Source: Paenibacillus cymbidii (GTDB taxonomy: Bacteria > Bacillota > Bacilli > Paenibacillales > NBRC-103111). Taken from it: a DNA stretch of 64,000 nucleotides. The DNA lies in NCBI RefSeq assembly GCF_004764705.1, contig NZ_SHLX01000009.1, forward strand, positions 228,524 through 292,523, written 5' to 3'. This document shows, one piece after another, positions 41,172-50,502 of this stretch (the first letter of the stretch is position 1; each line of letters starts with the position of its first letter). The notes below the pieces were generated by a model. It saw nothing but the letters and a program-made list of their open reading frames with translations. It searched no databases and was not told the DNA's origin. The position numbers were made by a program, and so were the translations under genes.

Positions 41172-42944
41172 ATGTTTGCGGTGATGAGGAAATTGGGCTG
41201 GTTTTTCCGGCTGGAATGGGGAAGGTACGCGCTGGCCATTGCGCTGCTCATTCCGGCAGGAGCGATGGAAATTGTGCCGCCGATGCTGGTGGGGCGGGCG
41301 ATCGATGCGATTCAGCTGGAGACGCTGACTTGGCAAACGATGACGACGACGCTGCTGCAGCTTGGCGGCATTACGATCGGCGTCTATATCATATCGTATT
41401 TCTGGGTGTATAAGCTGTTCGGCGGTTCGTTCGCCGTGGAGCGCATGCTGCGCTCGAAGCTGATGCGGCAGCTGCTGCGGATGACGCCGACGTTCTTCGC
41501 GCGCAACCGGACCGGGGATCTGATGGCGCGGGCGACGAACGACCTGAGCGCGGTGGCGCAGACGGCCGGCTTCGGCATCATGACGCTGATCGACTCGACG
41601 CTGTGGATGGCGACGCTGCTGCTCGTCATGTCGATCGGCCTGTCGTGGAAGCTGACGCTGGCGTGCCTGCTGCCGCTGCCGCTGATGGCGGGGCTGCTCA
41701 GCCTGTACGGCTCGCGCATTCATCGCCGGTTCATGGAGGCGCAGGACGCGTTCGGCGAAATGAACGACGGCGTGCTGGAGACGATCGGCGGCATCCGCGT
41801 CATTCGCGCGTACGTCAAGGAGCGCGAGGCGGAGCGGCAGTTTGCGGCAATTACGCAGAAGGTGCTCGGCAAAAACCTTGCCGTCGTCCGCATCGAAGCG
41901 CTGTTCGAACCGACGGTGAAGGTGCTGGTCGGGATCAGCTATTTGATCGGCCTTGGCTACGGCGCCTTGCTTGTGTACCGGGGCGAATTGACGGTCGGCG
42001 CGCTGGTGTCGTTCAACGTTTATTTGGGGATGCTCATCTGGCCGATGTTCGCCATCGGCGAACTGATCAATATTATGCAGCGCGGCAACGCTTCGCTCGA
42101 CCGGGTGAACGAAACGCTCGGCTACAAGCCGGACGTACCGGAACCGGCTGACGATGCCGCTGCCGGGGCAGGCAATGCCGCAGCGGCGCAGCCGGGCGCG
42201 ATCGTATTCCGCGGGGTGACGTTCCGTTACCCGTCGGCGATAGCCGACAATTTGGCCGACATTACGTTTACGCTGGAGCAGGGGCAGACGCTTGGCATCG
42301 TTGGCCGCACGGGCAGCGGCAAGTCGACGCTGATCAAACAGCTGCTGCGCGAATATCCGGTGCCGGATGCCGGGGAGATTGCGCTTGGCGATGTGCCGAT
42401 CGACCGGATCGGGCTCGATCGGTTGAAATCGTGGTACGGGTATGTGCCGCAGGAGCAGTTTCTGTTCTCGCGCACGGTGCGCGAAAATATTCGCTTCGGC
42501 AAAGACGGCGCAAGCGACGGGGAGCTGGCGCACGCGGTGGCGATGTCGGCGTTCGCCAAGGACGCCGCCTTCCTGCCGCGGGGGCTGGAGACACTCGTCG
42601 GCGAAAAGGGAGCGCAGCTGTCCGGCGGGCAGAAGCAGCGGATTTCGATCGCGCGGGCGCTGATTGCCGATCCGCCGATTCTGCTGCTGGACGACGCGAT
42701 GTCGGCGGTCGACGCGCGCACGGAGGCGGAGATCATCGCCAACATCCGCGAGCAGCGCGCGGGCAAAACGACGCTGATCGCCACGCACCGGCTGTCCGCC
42801 GTCGAACACGCGGACTGGATTCTCGTGCTCGACGAAGGGCGCATCGTCGAGCAAGGCACCCACGCCGAACTGTTGGCCGCAGGAGGCTGGTATCGCGAGC
42901 AATTCGAGCGCCAACAAGCGGAAGTTCAAAAAGTCGGCTTTTGA
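41172..42944 (+). CDS. BmrC/YheI-like ABC exporter half (membrane domain plus degenerate ATPase site)
   Basis: A 590-residue exporter subunit: six membrane helices (FFRLEWGRYALAIALLIPAG to about residue 300), then an ATPase domain with Walker A GRTGSGKSTLI, signature LSGGQKQRISIARAL, Walker B ILLLDDAMSAVD and H-loop ATHRLS. The catalytic Glu after Walker B is replaced by Asp, as in BmrC and other heterodimeric exporters with one degenerate site. The partner lies downstream. Such pairs export drugs. The ATG at 41172 is chosen; an earlier in-frame ATG at 41091 overlaps a TATGAT promoter-like box. Confidence 0.87.
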   Translation: MFAVMRKLGWFFRLEWGRYALAIALLIPAGAMEIVPPMLVGRAIDAIQLETLTWQTMTTTLLQLGGITIGVYIISYFWVYKLFGGSFAVERMLRSKLMRQLLRMTPTFFARNRTGDLMARATNDLSAVAQTAGFGIMTLIDSTLWMATLLLVMSIGLSWKLTLACLLPLPLMAGLLSLYGSRIHRRFMEAQDAFGEMNDGVLETIGGIRVIRAYVKEREAERQFAAITQKVLGKNLAVVRIEALFEPTVKVLVGISYLIGLGYGALLVYRGELTVGALVSFNVYLGMLIWPMFAIGELINIMQRGNASLDRVNETLGYKPDVPEPADDAAAGAGNAAAAQPGAIVFRGVTFRYPSAIADNLADITFTLEQGQTLGIVGRTGSGKSTLIKQLLREYPVPDAGEIALGDVPIDRIGLDRLKSWYGYVPQEQFLFSRTVRENIRFGKDGASDGELAHAVAMSAFAKDAAFLPRGLETLVGEKGAQLSGGQKQRISIARALIADPPILLLDDAMSAVDARTEAEIIANIREQRAGKTTLIATHRLSAVEHADWILVLDEGRIVEQGTHAELLAAGGWYREQFERQQAEVQKVGF

Positions 42945-43020
42945 TCACGAAGTATAATCGGGAAGCACAATCGGCATCGAATCTTGCGTTCACCCTTGAA
43001 GTGCGTTGCTCATTTCGTTA

Positions 43021-43074
43021 GCGGGGAGAGTTTAGCAAGCTAAACTCCCTATATTGGGTTTTGCCTAAACTCCG
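43021..43074 (+). promoter_or_regulatory. Mutually exclusive hairpins in the gap between exporter genes
   Basis: GTTTAGC/GCTAAAC with flanking GGGA/TCCC forms a local hairpin (43023-43049). The same left side (GCGG, GAGTTTAG) can pair instead with CTAAACTCCGC downstream. This resembles an attenuator, but no T-run or leader peptide is seen, so it may simply be an extragenic repeat. Confidence 0.35.
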
Positions 43075-43198
43075 CTACTCCTTCTTCAGGTTCTCGCAAC
43101 CTTCTCGGTGCTGAAAAGCCAACTTTTTGAACACGATTTTAATGCGGAATCGACACAAACGTAACGCGAACTTTACAAGCAAGCAGGTGATTTCATCC

Positions 43199-45298
43199 AT
43201 GCATGAGGATAGGGAATACGACGAACTGTTGGCGGAGGAAGGCGGCGCCATGAACCGCGGGGCGGTGGCGAAGCGGCTGTTCCGCTACGCGCTGCGGTTC
43301 AAGAAGCCGCTGCTGGCGGCGCTGCTGCTGCTCACGCTGGCCGTGGCGACCGATCTGGCCGGCCCGCTCGTGGCGAAGCGGCTCATCGACGAGCATATCG
43401 CCGGCGTGGAGCGGCCGTGGTACGAAACGGCCGCCGACTCCGGCAGCGCGTATGCGGTCGCCTACGGCGGCGGCACCTACAAGCGCGGCGACCGTTTCAC
43501 CGCCGGCGAGACGCGCGGCGCCGAGGCACGTGTGCTGCAGATCGGCAAGAGCTATTACTTCGTCGCCGGCGCGGTCGCTGCCGGCCAGCGCAGCGTCAGG
43601 GCCGACGGCCGCTTGGCCGTGACGTCGCCGGACGGCGCGGAGGCGGTGTACGACGCCCGCAAGCTGAGTACGGCGGAGCTGTACGCTTTCTACAAGCCGG
43701 AATTTGCCGGCGTGCTGCAATTGTGCGCGTTTTATCTGGGCCTGCTTGTGCTGTCGGCCGGGTTCTCCTATGGCCAGCGCTATTTGCTGCAGGCGTCGGC
43801 AAACCGCATCATCCGTCGCATGCGGCTCGACGTGCTTGGCCGCATCAACCAACTGGCGATCAGCTATTTCGACAGGCTCCCGGCCGGCAAAATCGTCTCG
43901 CGCATGACCAACGACACGGAAACGATCCGCGAGCTGTATGTGACGGTGTTGACGAACTTTTTTTCCGGCGGCGTTTATTTGGCGGGCATCTTCGTTGCGC
44001 TGTTCATCCTGAACGCGAAGCTGGCGACGATCTGCCTGTTCATCCTGCCGGTGCTGGCGGTGTGGATTTACGCTTACGGGCGCGTGGCCAAACGGTACAA
44101 CCGCACCATTCGCTCCACGGTCAGCGAAATCAACGGCATGATCAACGAAGCGATTCAAGGCATGCCGGTGATCAAGGCGTTCCGCCGGGAGAAGACGACG
44201 GAGCGCGAATTTGAGACGCACAACACGCGGCTGTTCACGTTCCAGAACAAGCTGCTCAGCCTGAACGCGGTGACGGGCCACAACCTCGTCGGGTTCATTC
44301 GCAACGTCGCTTACGTGACGCTGATCTGGTATTTCGGCGGCGCTTCGCTGTCGGGCGGGGCCGGCATCGTGTCGGTCGGCGTGCTGTATGCGTTCGTCGA
44401 CTACTTGAACCGGATGTTCAACCCGATCGTCAACATCGTCAATCAGCTGCCGAACCTGCAGACGGCGCTCGTTTCGGCGGAGCGGGTGTTCAAGCTGCTG
44501 GACGAAGACGGCGAAGCGGTATCCGACGCTACAGTGCCGCGCTTTAAAGGCGATGTTGCGTTCCGCGACGTCTGGTTCTCGTATATCGAAGGCGAGCCGG
44601 TGCTCAAAGGCATTTCGTTCGAAGCGAAGCAAGGGCAGACGGTGGCGCTGGTCGGCCATACCGGCTCGGGCAAAAGCTCGGTGTTGAACTTGCTGTTCCG
44701 CTTCTACGACCTGGACAGCGGCGCAATTACGATCGACGGCGTCGACATCGCCGGTTTGCCGCGGCAGGGGATGCGCCGGCATATGGGGATCGTGCTGCAG
44801 GACCCGTTCCTGTTCACCGGCACGATTGCGTCGAACGTGACGCTGGACGACCCGGCGATCGGCCGCGAGCAAGTGCGGCAGGCGCTGCTCGATGTCGGCG
44901 CGGAGCGGCTGCTGGAGCAGCTGCCGCAAGGCATCGACGAGCCGGTGATCGAGAAGGGCAGCACGCTGTCGGCCGGCCAGCGGCAGCTCGTGTCGTTCGC
45001 GCGGGCGCTCGCTTACGACCCGGCGATTCTGATCCTCGACGAGGCGACGTCGAACATCGACACGGAGACGGAAGCGGTCATCCAGAACGCACTGGAGGTC
45101 GTGAAGAAAGGGCGGACGACGTTCGTCATCGCCCACCGGCTGTCGACGATCAAGAGCGCCGACCTGATCCTCGTGCTCGACGAAGGCCGCATCGCCGAAC
45201 GCGGCGACCACGAGTCGCTGCTCGCCCGCGGCGGCAAATATGCGCAGATGTACCGCATGCAGTTCGGCGACGCGGCGCCGGCGGCGGCGGGGGAATAG
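43199..45298 (+). CDS. BmrD/YheH-like ABC exporter half with extracellular domain
   Basis: A 699-residue partner of the preceding exporter half. The first helix (KKPLLAALLLLTLAVATDLAG) is followed by an insertion of about 90 residues (from YETAADSGS to YAFYKPEF) that is likely extracellular, as in BmrD, and then the remaining helices. The ATPase domain has canonical Walker A GHTGSGKSSV, signature LSAGQRQLVSFARAL, ILDEATSNID with the catalytic Glu and IAHRLS. The ATG at 43199 has CAGGTGA upstream; an ATG at 43250 with GGAGGAAGG is a good alternative. The gap to the first half is 254 bases. Confidence 0.87.
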   Translation: MHEDREYDELLAEEGGAMNRGAVAKRLFRYALRFKKPLLAALLLLTLAVATDLAGPLVAKRLIDEHIAGVERPWYETAADSGSAYAVAYGGGTYKRGDRFTAGETRGAEARVLQIGKSYYFVAGAVAAGQRSVRADGRLAVTSPDGAEAVYDARKLSTAELYAFYKPEFAGVLQLCAFYLGLLVLSAGFSYGQRYLLQASANRIIRRMRLDVLGRINQLAISYFDRLPAGKIVSRMTNDTETIRELYVTVLTNFFSGGVYLAGIFVALFILNAKLATICLFILPVLAVWIYAYGRVAKRYNRTIRSTVSEINGMINEAIQGMPVIKAFRREKTTEREFETHNTRLFTFQNKLLSLNAVTGHNLVGFIRNVAYVTLIWYFGGASLSGGAGIVSVGVLYAFVDYLNRMFNPIVNIVNQLPNLQTALVSAERVFKLLDEDGEAVSDATVPRFKGDVAFRDVWFSYIEGEPVLKGISFEAKQGQTVALVGHTGSGKSSVLNLLFRFYDLDSGAITIDGVDIAGLPRQGMRRHMGIVLQDPFLFTGTIASNVTLDDPAIGREQVRQALLDVGAERLLEQLPQGIDEPVIEKGSTLSAGQRQLVSFARALAYDPAILILDEATSNIDTETEAVIQNALEVVKKGRTTFVIAHRLSTIKSADLILVLDEGRIAERGDHESLLARGGKYAQMYRMQFGDAAPAAAGE

Positions 45299-45322
45299 CT
45301 GCGATCCGCGATCGAAGCGGAG

Positions 45323-45375
45323 CGCCCCGAAGACGGGGCGGCGATTGAAGGAGCCGACTTGTGTCGGCTCTTTTT
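45323..45375 (+). terminator. Double-hairpin terminator after the exporter
   Basis: CGCCCCG-AAGA-CGGGGCG (45323-45340) and GAGCCGAC-TTGT-GTCGGCTC (45351-45370) followed by TTTTT. Confidence 0.85.
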
Positions 45376-45400
45376 GTCGTCCATTTGCCCGAGTATTTTC

Positions 45401-45593
45401 AAATAAGCCATGATTTATTGCCTATTTCATTAAAAATGGTGGGTGGCAGCGAAATAGCCAGCGAAATCACTGGCTATTTGAATGAAATGTTCGATTTCGA
45501 GCTGGTTTGGTGGAAATAGCCAGTATTTTTGCTGGCTAATTGCCAACGGCGGAGGAAAAATGGGCAAATTGGCCATTTTTTATGGGCTATTTT
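45401..45593. repeat. Four-hairpin extragenic element, family B
   Basis: Four palindromes in a row: 45401-45427, 45452-45479, 45514-45541 and 45566-45593, with gaps of 24, 34 and 24 bases. The inner two are AAATAGCCAG...CTGGCTATTT and the outer two AAATA(A/G)GCC...GCCTATTT-like forms. On the minus strand the order matches the element at 63722-63862. This and the terminator and promoter beside it account for the 500-base gap 45299-45799. Confidence 0.8.
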
Positions 45594-45638
45594 GGCGGGA
45601 GGTGTGGTTCGGCGATGGGAATTGTCTTGTAAATATTC

Positions 45639-45667
45639 CTTACATGTCTGGATGAGTATGCTATAAT
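45639..45667 (+). promoter_or_regulatory. Promoter of the SLH protein gene
   Basis: CTTACA (45639-45644), 17-base spacer and TATAAT (45662-45667). The leader of about 125 bases has no riboswitch I can recognise. Confidence 0.6.
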
Positions 45668-45799
45668 CGTACCACAAACGACAAATTTCGTGCCTAAAAG
45701 CAGGAAAAAAGTCCCGGAAAATGTCGAAAGTTTTGGCGTTTCATGGTTGATTGTTACGGCATGTGGGTAGACTTCCATCCAGAATGAGGAGAACTGACG

Positions 45800-47797
45800 A
45801 TGGCTGACAAACGGGACAATGATGATGTGCTGGCGTCCGAGCGCCAACGAGCGGCGATGAAGAAGGCGGCGAGAATCGCTCGCACGTCGATGCTGGCGGT
45901 TACGATGGGCGTCAACTGGTTGGCTGTGCAGACGGCGAATGCGGACCAGCCGAACGCGAGCGATCCGAATCAGCAATTGACGGCTCCGTCGCCGACTCCG
46001 TACACCGGCAATTCGCTCGACTACTTTCGAAACCAGTTTTTGCCCCAATCGGGCTACCATACGTTGGGCGTAGGGGAAGGAGCCCCGCCAACGGCCGATA
46101 ATGTACGCATTTCCGGAACTGCCATGGTCGGGCAGATCCTGCACGGAGCGTACGATTATCGCGACGAAGACGACTCCGACAGCGACCATAACGAGCAGGG
46201 AACGACATTCCAGTGGTACCGTTCGGACAATGCGGAGCAGACGCTCAACTGGACGCCGATTCCGGGGGCGACTGGCGCTTCCTACACATTGACCGGCGCC
46301 GATGGGGGCAAATACATTACCTTTGCCGTCACGCCGCGCTCGAAGGTAGAGCCGTTTGACGGGGAGGAGACGAAGAGCGCGGCGACTAGCGCCGTCCAGC
46401 CGGAACCAACGCCCGAGCCGACGCCGGATCCAACACCAACACCAACGCCAACTCCTGCTCCAACACCAACACCGACACCGACACCGACGCCAACGCCTGC
46501 GCCAACGCCGACCCCCTTACCGCAAGATGAGGAGTCGTTGATTGAAGTCGTGGCGGTCAAGCAAAATGTCGAAACGAACGATTCGGCCAAACTGACGCTG
46601 ACCCGAAACGGCAACGGCATTGAGCGAGCTTCTTTCCACTTCGTTCCGGAGGGAGTCGTTCGTTCCTCGCATGATGCGAGCAAGAAGGAAACGATAGCGG
46701 TTCGTGCCGCAACACTGCGAGGCGCGAATACGGTGCTGGCGGATATCGCCGGCGACGCGCTGGCCACGCTGCAGGCCAATCAGCAGCGCTTGGCCGTCAT
46801 TACCGGCGACGTGGCGATCGAGTTCCCGACGGCGTCGATTCCGCTCGGTGCGCTTGCGCAGAGCAGCGGCGTGCCGGTCGACCGTTTGAAGCTGGAACTG
46901 ACGATTGCCAAGCAACCGGCTGCCGTTAAAGAGGATGCGAATCGATGGGTGGCGGCGCAAGGGGCGTCCGTTGTCGGCGAGCCGTTCCGCTTCTCGCTGC
47001 AGGTGAACGACGGAACGGTCTCCACTCCTGTCGTGCAGTACGGGAACGCTTATGCCAATATGACGATTCCGATTCCCGCGGGAGTGAGGGATGCGCATTC
47101 TCTCGGCGCGGTCATTATGCTTGACGGCAAGTATGTGCCGGCCCCCGTGCGGATCGTGGACGACGGCCATGCGCTCGTCCATGCGCCTACCAATGCGACG
47201 GTAATTCTGATTCAGCGCGACAAACGGTTCCCGAATGCGGAGACGCATTGGGGCTATGACGATATTGTGCGGATGGCGGATAAAGGGAATACCGACGGCG
47301 ACGACAGCGGCAGCTATCAGCCGGACGCGAAGCTGACCCGGGCCGAATTTGCCGAGCTGCTGGTCAAATCGTTCGGACTCGGTCATCAGAAGACGGCGAT
47401 GGCGGGCGGGCCGGCATTTACCGATCTGCCGAGCGACGCCGCTGCCCGGGAAAGCATAAGCATCGCCGCGCAAGCCGGCCTGTTCGAGGGCGTGGCGGAC
47501 GGCATTTTCGCTCCCGATCAGGAAGTGACGCGAGAGCAAATTGTGGCCGTGCTGATGCGCTTCTACCGCGCGTTCGATCTGGACACCGGCTCGGCCTCGG
47601 CGGAGGTTCGGTTGTCCGCGTTCAGCGACGGCGGCCTTGTTTCGGAGTGGGCGGAGGCCGATGCCCGGGAGGCCGGGCAAGCGGGCATTATTGCCGGCTA
47701 CGAGAACGGCACGGTCCGCCTGCTGCAACCGGGCACTCGTGCCGAGGCGGTTGCCCTGATTCGCCGCTTCCTGCAGGTTACCGGTCTGATCAATTAA
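45800..47797 (+). CDS. S-layer-homology domain surface protein with Pro-Thr linker
   Basis: A 665-residue exported protein. A basic N-region of about 25 residues precedes the hydrophobic segment ([15 protein letters not shown]) with cleavage near NADQP. An Ig-like repeat follows ([15 protein letters not shown] to FAVTP, 105-195). Residues 205-245 are a PT repeat. A beta-rich region of unknown type (250-475) precedes three SLH domains (480-660), recognisable by [56 protein letters not shown] and [13 protein letters not shown]. It would bind pyruvylated cell-wall polymer. ATG with GAGGAGAA upstream. Confidence 0.87.
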   Translation: MADKRDNDDVLASERQRAAMKKAARIARTSMLAVTMGVNWLAVQTANADQPNASDPNQQLTAPSPTPYTGNSLDYFRNQFLPQSGYHTLGVGEGAPPTADNVRISGTAMVGQILHGAYDYRDEDDSDSDHNEQGTTFQWYRSDNAEQTLNWTPIPGATGASYTLTGADGGKYITFAVTPRSKVEPFDGEETKSAATSAVQPEPTPEPTPDPTPTPTPTPAPTPTPTPTPTPTPAPTPTPLPQDEESLIEVVAVKQNVETNDSAKLTLTRNGNGIERASFHFVPEGVVRSSHDASKKETIAVRAATLRGANTVLADIAGDALATLQANQQRLAVITGDVAIEFPTASIPLGALAQSSGVPVDRLKLELTIAKQPAAVKEDANRWVAAQGASVVGEPFRFSLQVNDGTVSTPVVQYGNAYANMTIPIPAGVRDAHSLGAVIMLDGKYVPAPVRIVDDGHALVHAPTNATVILIQRDKRFPNAETHWGYDDIVRMADKGNTDGDDSGSYQPDAKLTRAEFAELLVKSFGLGHQKTAMAGGPAFTDLPSDAAARESISIAAQAGLFEGVADGIFAPDQEVTREQIVAVLMRFYRAFDLDTGSASAEVRLSAFSDGGLVSEWAEADAREAGQAGIIAGYENGTVRLLQPGTRAEAVALIRRFLQVTGLIN

Positions 47798-47831
47798 GTA
47801 AGCGCAAGCGGGCTTAACAACAAGGCTTAAC

Positions 47832-47967
47832 TGGAAAACCTGCCGTTATTTTTTCGTATTTTCGCGAATAATCGAAATTAGAGGGAAAACCTCCTGCTAT
47901 TTCAGCGCCAAACCCCGGTTTTCGGGGAAAAGGCGAAAATTAGCGGGAGGTTTTCCCGTTATTCGCG
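47832..47967. repeat. Extragenic repeat cluster, family C (GGGAAAACCT)
   Basis: Three related units: 47832-47856 (GGAAAACCTGCCGTTATTTT) and 47882-47904 (GGGAAAACCTCCTGCTATTT) on the plus strand and 47934-47966 on the minus strand (CGGGAAAACCTCCCGCTAA). Between them CCCCGGTTTTCGGGG forms a small hairpin. The block lies between convergent genes and may act as a terminator for both. Confidence 0.7.
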
Positions 47968-48011
47968 CTCGCCTGCAGCATTTGGCCGAACGAGCTGCTT
48001 CCTCCCCCGTG

Positions 48012-50090
48012 TCAGCTTTTGCTGGCTTTTTCGTACCGCGTTTGCAGCAGCGACAGCGCGAACGGGATGACGCGCCGGGCATTGTCGTAAGGATGAACGG
48101 CGTCTCCCGGGCCGTCGATTTCCCCGCCGAGAAGACGGGGGACACGTTCGGCATCGATGGCAAAATCGAGCACAAGCTCATGCAGCCGGTTGCGGTTGGC
48201 CGCTTGCAGCTGTTTGGCGGACGTGCCGGCCAACGCGCGGATTTGCGCATCGATCGTCTCGGCCGCTTCGCCGTATTCCCGGTCGAGCAGCCAGTCCCAG
48301 TCGGCGGCAAAAGGAAGCGCACTCGTCGGATCGGGAGAAGCCAGCGCCAGCAGCGGGACGATTCGGGCGACTTCCCAGCCGCCGCCGGGTTGTCTCGACA
48401 AGTTGGCGTGAATATGAAGCGCATGTCCGTCATGCGTGCGGCTGTCCATTTTTTCGATCAGGATATAGTTGGCGTCGTCGAACAACGCGAGGAATTCGAG
48501 AAATTCGGCCTCGTTGAAAGCGTGCATCCGAGCGGCTTCGTGGACCGCATAATGCGTGGGCAATCGTTTGAGCAGCAGCATGTCCCCGGTCTGCGAAGCG
48601 GCATCCGATCTCATCACAACGAATTCGTGGCGGTCGACGAAACGTTTGGCCGCTTGCGGGTCGGACGGCCGCAGGAAGTGCGGCAGATGCCCCGCCAACT
48701 GCGGATTCCGCGCGGCAATGGCAAAAAACAACGGGGCCGGAATCGGTCCTTTTGGCTCCCGGGAGGTCAGCGGCAGATTGGAGCTCGGGCGGTACAGGGC
48801 GTGCGACGCGTCCGCTTCCGCCCCTGCGGCATCGAGCATGTTGTACACGATGTCGGGAGCGGCAAAGGTGGCGGCTTGCCATTGCCGACCGTCGTGCCGG
48901 AAGCCGGTTACCGAGCTCGAGCGGAAGCCGACGCCGTCCAAATAAAAATAAGCGAGCTTCACGCCGTAATTCCTTGCGACATCCACATACGCCTCAAGCT
49001 CCCCGGGAGAGGACGAGCGGCCGAGCAGCAGCCCGAGCGTAGCGTCGGCTCCCGGTGCCGCGCCGATCGAAGCTTGCGCGTTCATCGCCTGTGCGGCGAC
49101 GTATTTGGCATACGCTACGGTTTGCACGGCGCGCTCTTTCTCATAGAACAACGTCCCGGGACACGTATTGGCTTCGTAGAACCAGATGCGCCGCTGCGCG
49201 TCGATGGCCAGGTCGATGCCAAGCTCGTCGAGCGGATGGGCGTAGCGGGAATCGAGGAAAACGGCGATGGCCAGGCCCAGCTCGGCCAGGCGCTGCGGGA
49301 ATGCGGCGCAATCGTTCGGGAACAGGCGCTGCAAAAAATCGCCCAGCGGCTCGGTCCGACCGCCAACGCTGACATTGCTCGTCACCGTATCCTTGCCTCC
49401 GATGCGCGGATACATCAGGCTGACGCCCCAGTTGCCCGTCCCGTCCCGCTGAACGAGAATTCGAAAGTCGTACGGTTCGCCCTCCGGAGTCAGGCATACG
49501 ATATACGGCTGGATCAAATAATCCCGTCTTAACTGGCGGACGAACTCGGCCAGTTGGCCGCGGTCCAGCCAAACCCACTCCGCGCCTCGCTGCAGGCCGT
49601 ACCGGCTCCCTTCGCGCACAAGCGCCTGCACGCCCGCGCCGCGGCTGCCTTGCGAGGGCTTGAGGATGAGCTTGTCGTGCGACGCGAACAAATCGTCGAT
49701 TTGATCCGCATCGCGCAGGAGTGCGGTCGGGACAACGTGCGGCGCAAGCGAAGGCACGGAGGCGATCATGTTCGTCACGGCCCATTTGTCGTCGATCAGG
49801 AAGGCCGTGAACGGCACCATTTTGCGGAAAATGAGCTCCCGATCCGACCGCCGGCGCGGTCCCCACGGCCTGACGTTCATGACGGCCTGCGGAAACGGAA
49901 ACACCCCCGTTTCCCAGCCGCCGCCGGCAAATACGCGGCCAGATACGGTTCTTTTATCCAAATCGATGCCCGATTCGTTGAAAAAAACCGCTTGCGCGTG
50001 TTGGCGAACGGCTTCTTCCGCGATGGCTTGAACGCGACCTTCGGGCATAACCGCAAAAGGATCGTGAGGATGAAAAACGCCCAACTGCAC
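48012..50090 (-). CDS. YheC/YheD-type ATP-grasp protein, apparent tandem fusion
   Basis: A 692-residue protein. Residues 1-345 form a complete YheC/D unit: VQLGVFHPHDPF, FNVRPWGPRR-like segment, LILKPSQGSRGAGV (ATP-grasp lid), YLIQPYI, DFRILVQRDGTGNWGVSLMYPRIGGKDTVTSNVSVGG and ELGIDLAIDAQRRIWFYEANTCPG (metal site). From about 370 a second, weaker copy starts (LGLLLGRSSSPGELEAYVDVARNYGVKLAYF) and ends in LVLDFAIDAERVPRLLGGEIDG; its ATP-binding residues look eroded. YheC/D proteins are spore-coat-associated in Bacillus. The start is GTG at 50090 with AAGGAGGA eight bases upstream; longer frames lack a site. Confidence 0.8.
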   Translation of the reverse strand: MQLGVFHPHDPFAVMPEGRVQAIAEEAVRQHAQAVFFNESGIDLDKRTVSGRVFAGGGWETGVFPFPQAVMNVRPWGPRRRSDRELIFRKMVPFTAFLIDDKWAVTNMIASVPSLAPHVVPTALLRDADQIDDLFASHDKLILKPSQGSRGAGVQALVREGSRYGLQRGAEWVWLDRGQLAEFVRQLRRDYLIQPYIVCLTPEGEPYDFRILVQRDGTGNWGVSLMYPRIGGKDTVTSNVSVGGRTEPLGDFLQRLFPNDCAAFPQRLAELGLAIAVFLDSRYAHPLDELGIDLAIDAQRRIWFYEANTCPGTLFYEKERAVQTVAYAKYVAAQAMNAQASIGAAPGADATLGLLLGRSSSPGELEAYVDVARNYGVKLAYFYLDGVGFRSSSVTGFRHDGRQWQAATFAAPDIVYNMLDAAGAEADASHALYRPSSNLPLTSREPKGPIPAPLFFAIAARNPQLAGHLPHFLRPSDPQAAKRFVDRHEFVVMRSDAASQTGDMLLLKRLPTHYAVHEAARMHAFNEAEFLEFLALFDDANYILIEKMDSRTHDGHALHIHANLSRQPGGGWEVARIVPLLALASPDPTSALPFAADWDWLLDREYGEAAETIDAQIRALAGTSAKQLQAANRNRLHELVLDFAIDAERVPRLLGGEIDGPGDAVHPYDNARRVIPFALSLLQTRYEKASKS

Positions 50091-50231
50091 CGTGATGTTC
50101 CTCCTTCGTTGACTGTCCCGCCTGACGGGCAAGCTTCTGTTCTTCATTATAACAAGCCTTGCGAAACGCGGATAGGAGCAGGAGGAAACGGGGATTCCGA
50201 CAGCATGCGGCGCCATTATGCTTGCGAAATG

Positions 50232-50245
50232 TGACAACGATATCA
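50232..50245. promoter_or_regulatory. LacI-type operator, upstream copy, importer promoter
   Basis: TGACAACGATATCA, an imperfect palindrome with central CG. A 20-base block containing it is identical to 58805-58824 in front of the 58851 gene. It lies 30 bases upstream of the -35 box. Confidence 0.65.
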
Positions 50246-50274
50246 TCCATGCATTTCAAATTCAAAATGCGCTG

Positions 50275-50303
50275 TTGACAGTTCAAATGAACGAACCTAT
50301 AAT
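50275..50303 (+). promoter_or_regulatory. Perfect consensus promoter of the importer/glycosidase operon
   Basis: TTGACA (50275-50280), exactly 17 bases, TATAAT (50298-50303). The strength suggests tight repression when inducer is absent. The leader to the ATG at 50503 is about 190 bases and includes the operator at 50321 and a cre-like site. Confidence 0.85.
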
Positions 50304-50320
50304 GTGACTAAAGAAAGTAA

Positions 50321-50332
50321 GACAACGTTGTC
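50321..50332. promoter_or_regulatory. LacI-type operator, downstream copy, importer promoter
   Basis: GACAACGTTGTC, a perfect 12-base palindrome with central CG, about 11 bases after the predicted transcription start. It matches the operators at 58733 and 58810 in the AACG core. Confidence 0.7.
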
Positions 50333-50462
50333 ACATATTCGAAGCAGAGTGGGGCTATCGCTTGACGCCACGTTCCGGGCGGCTGCGACGCTTGCACAAG
50401 ATCCCGGGGCAAGGTGCGAAGCGGAGTGGCATCATGCGCAATAATCGCTTTCGCACCGCTTG

Positions 50463-50474
50463 GAAAGCGCTTTC
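50463..50474 (+). promoter_or_regulatory. Candidate cre site in the importer leader
   Basis: GAAAGCGCTTTC is a perfect palindrome and matches the inner 12 bases of the cre form TGAAAGCGCTTTCA. It lies between promoter and first start codon, a position for CcpA roadblock repression. Confidence 0.5.
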
Positions 50475-50502
50475 GAATGGATGTGACGAAGAGGGGCGGA
50501 CG

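Noticed and set aside
45668..45799. Riboswitch in the leader of the SLH protein gene
   Set aside because: I searched by eye for c-di-GMP, SAM, T-box and similar conserved cores and found none.
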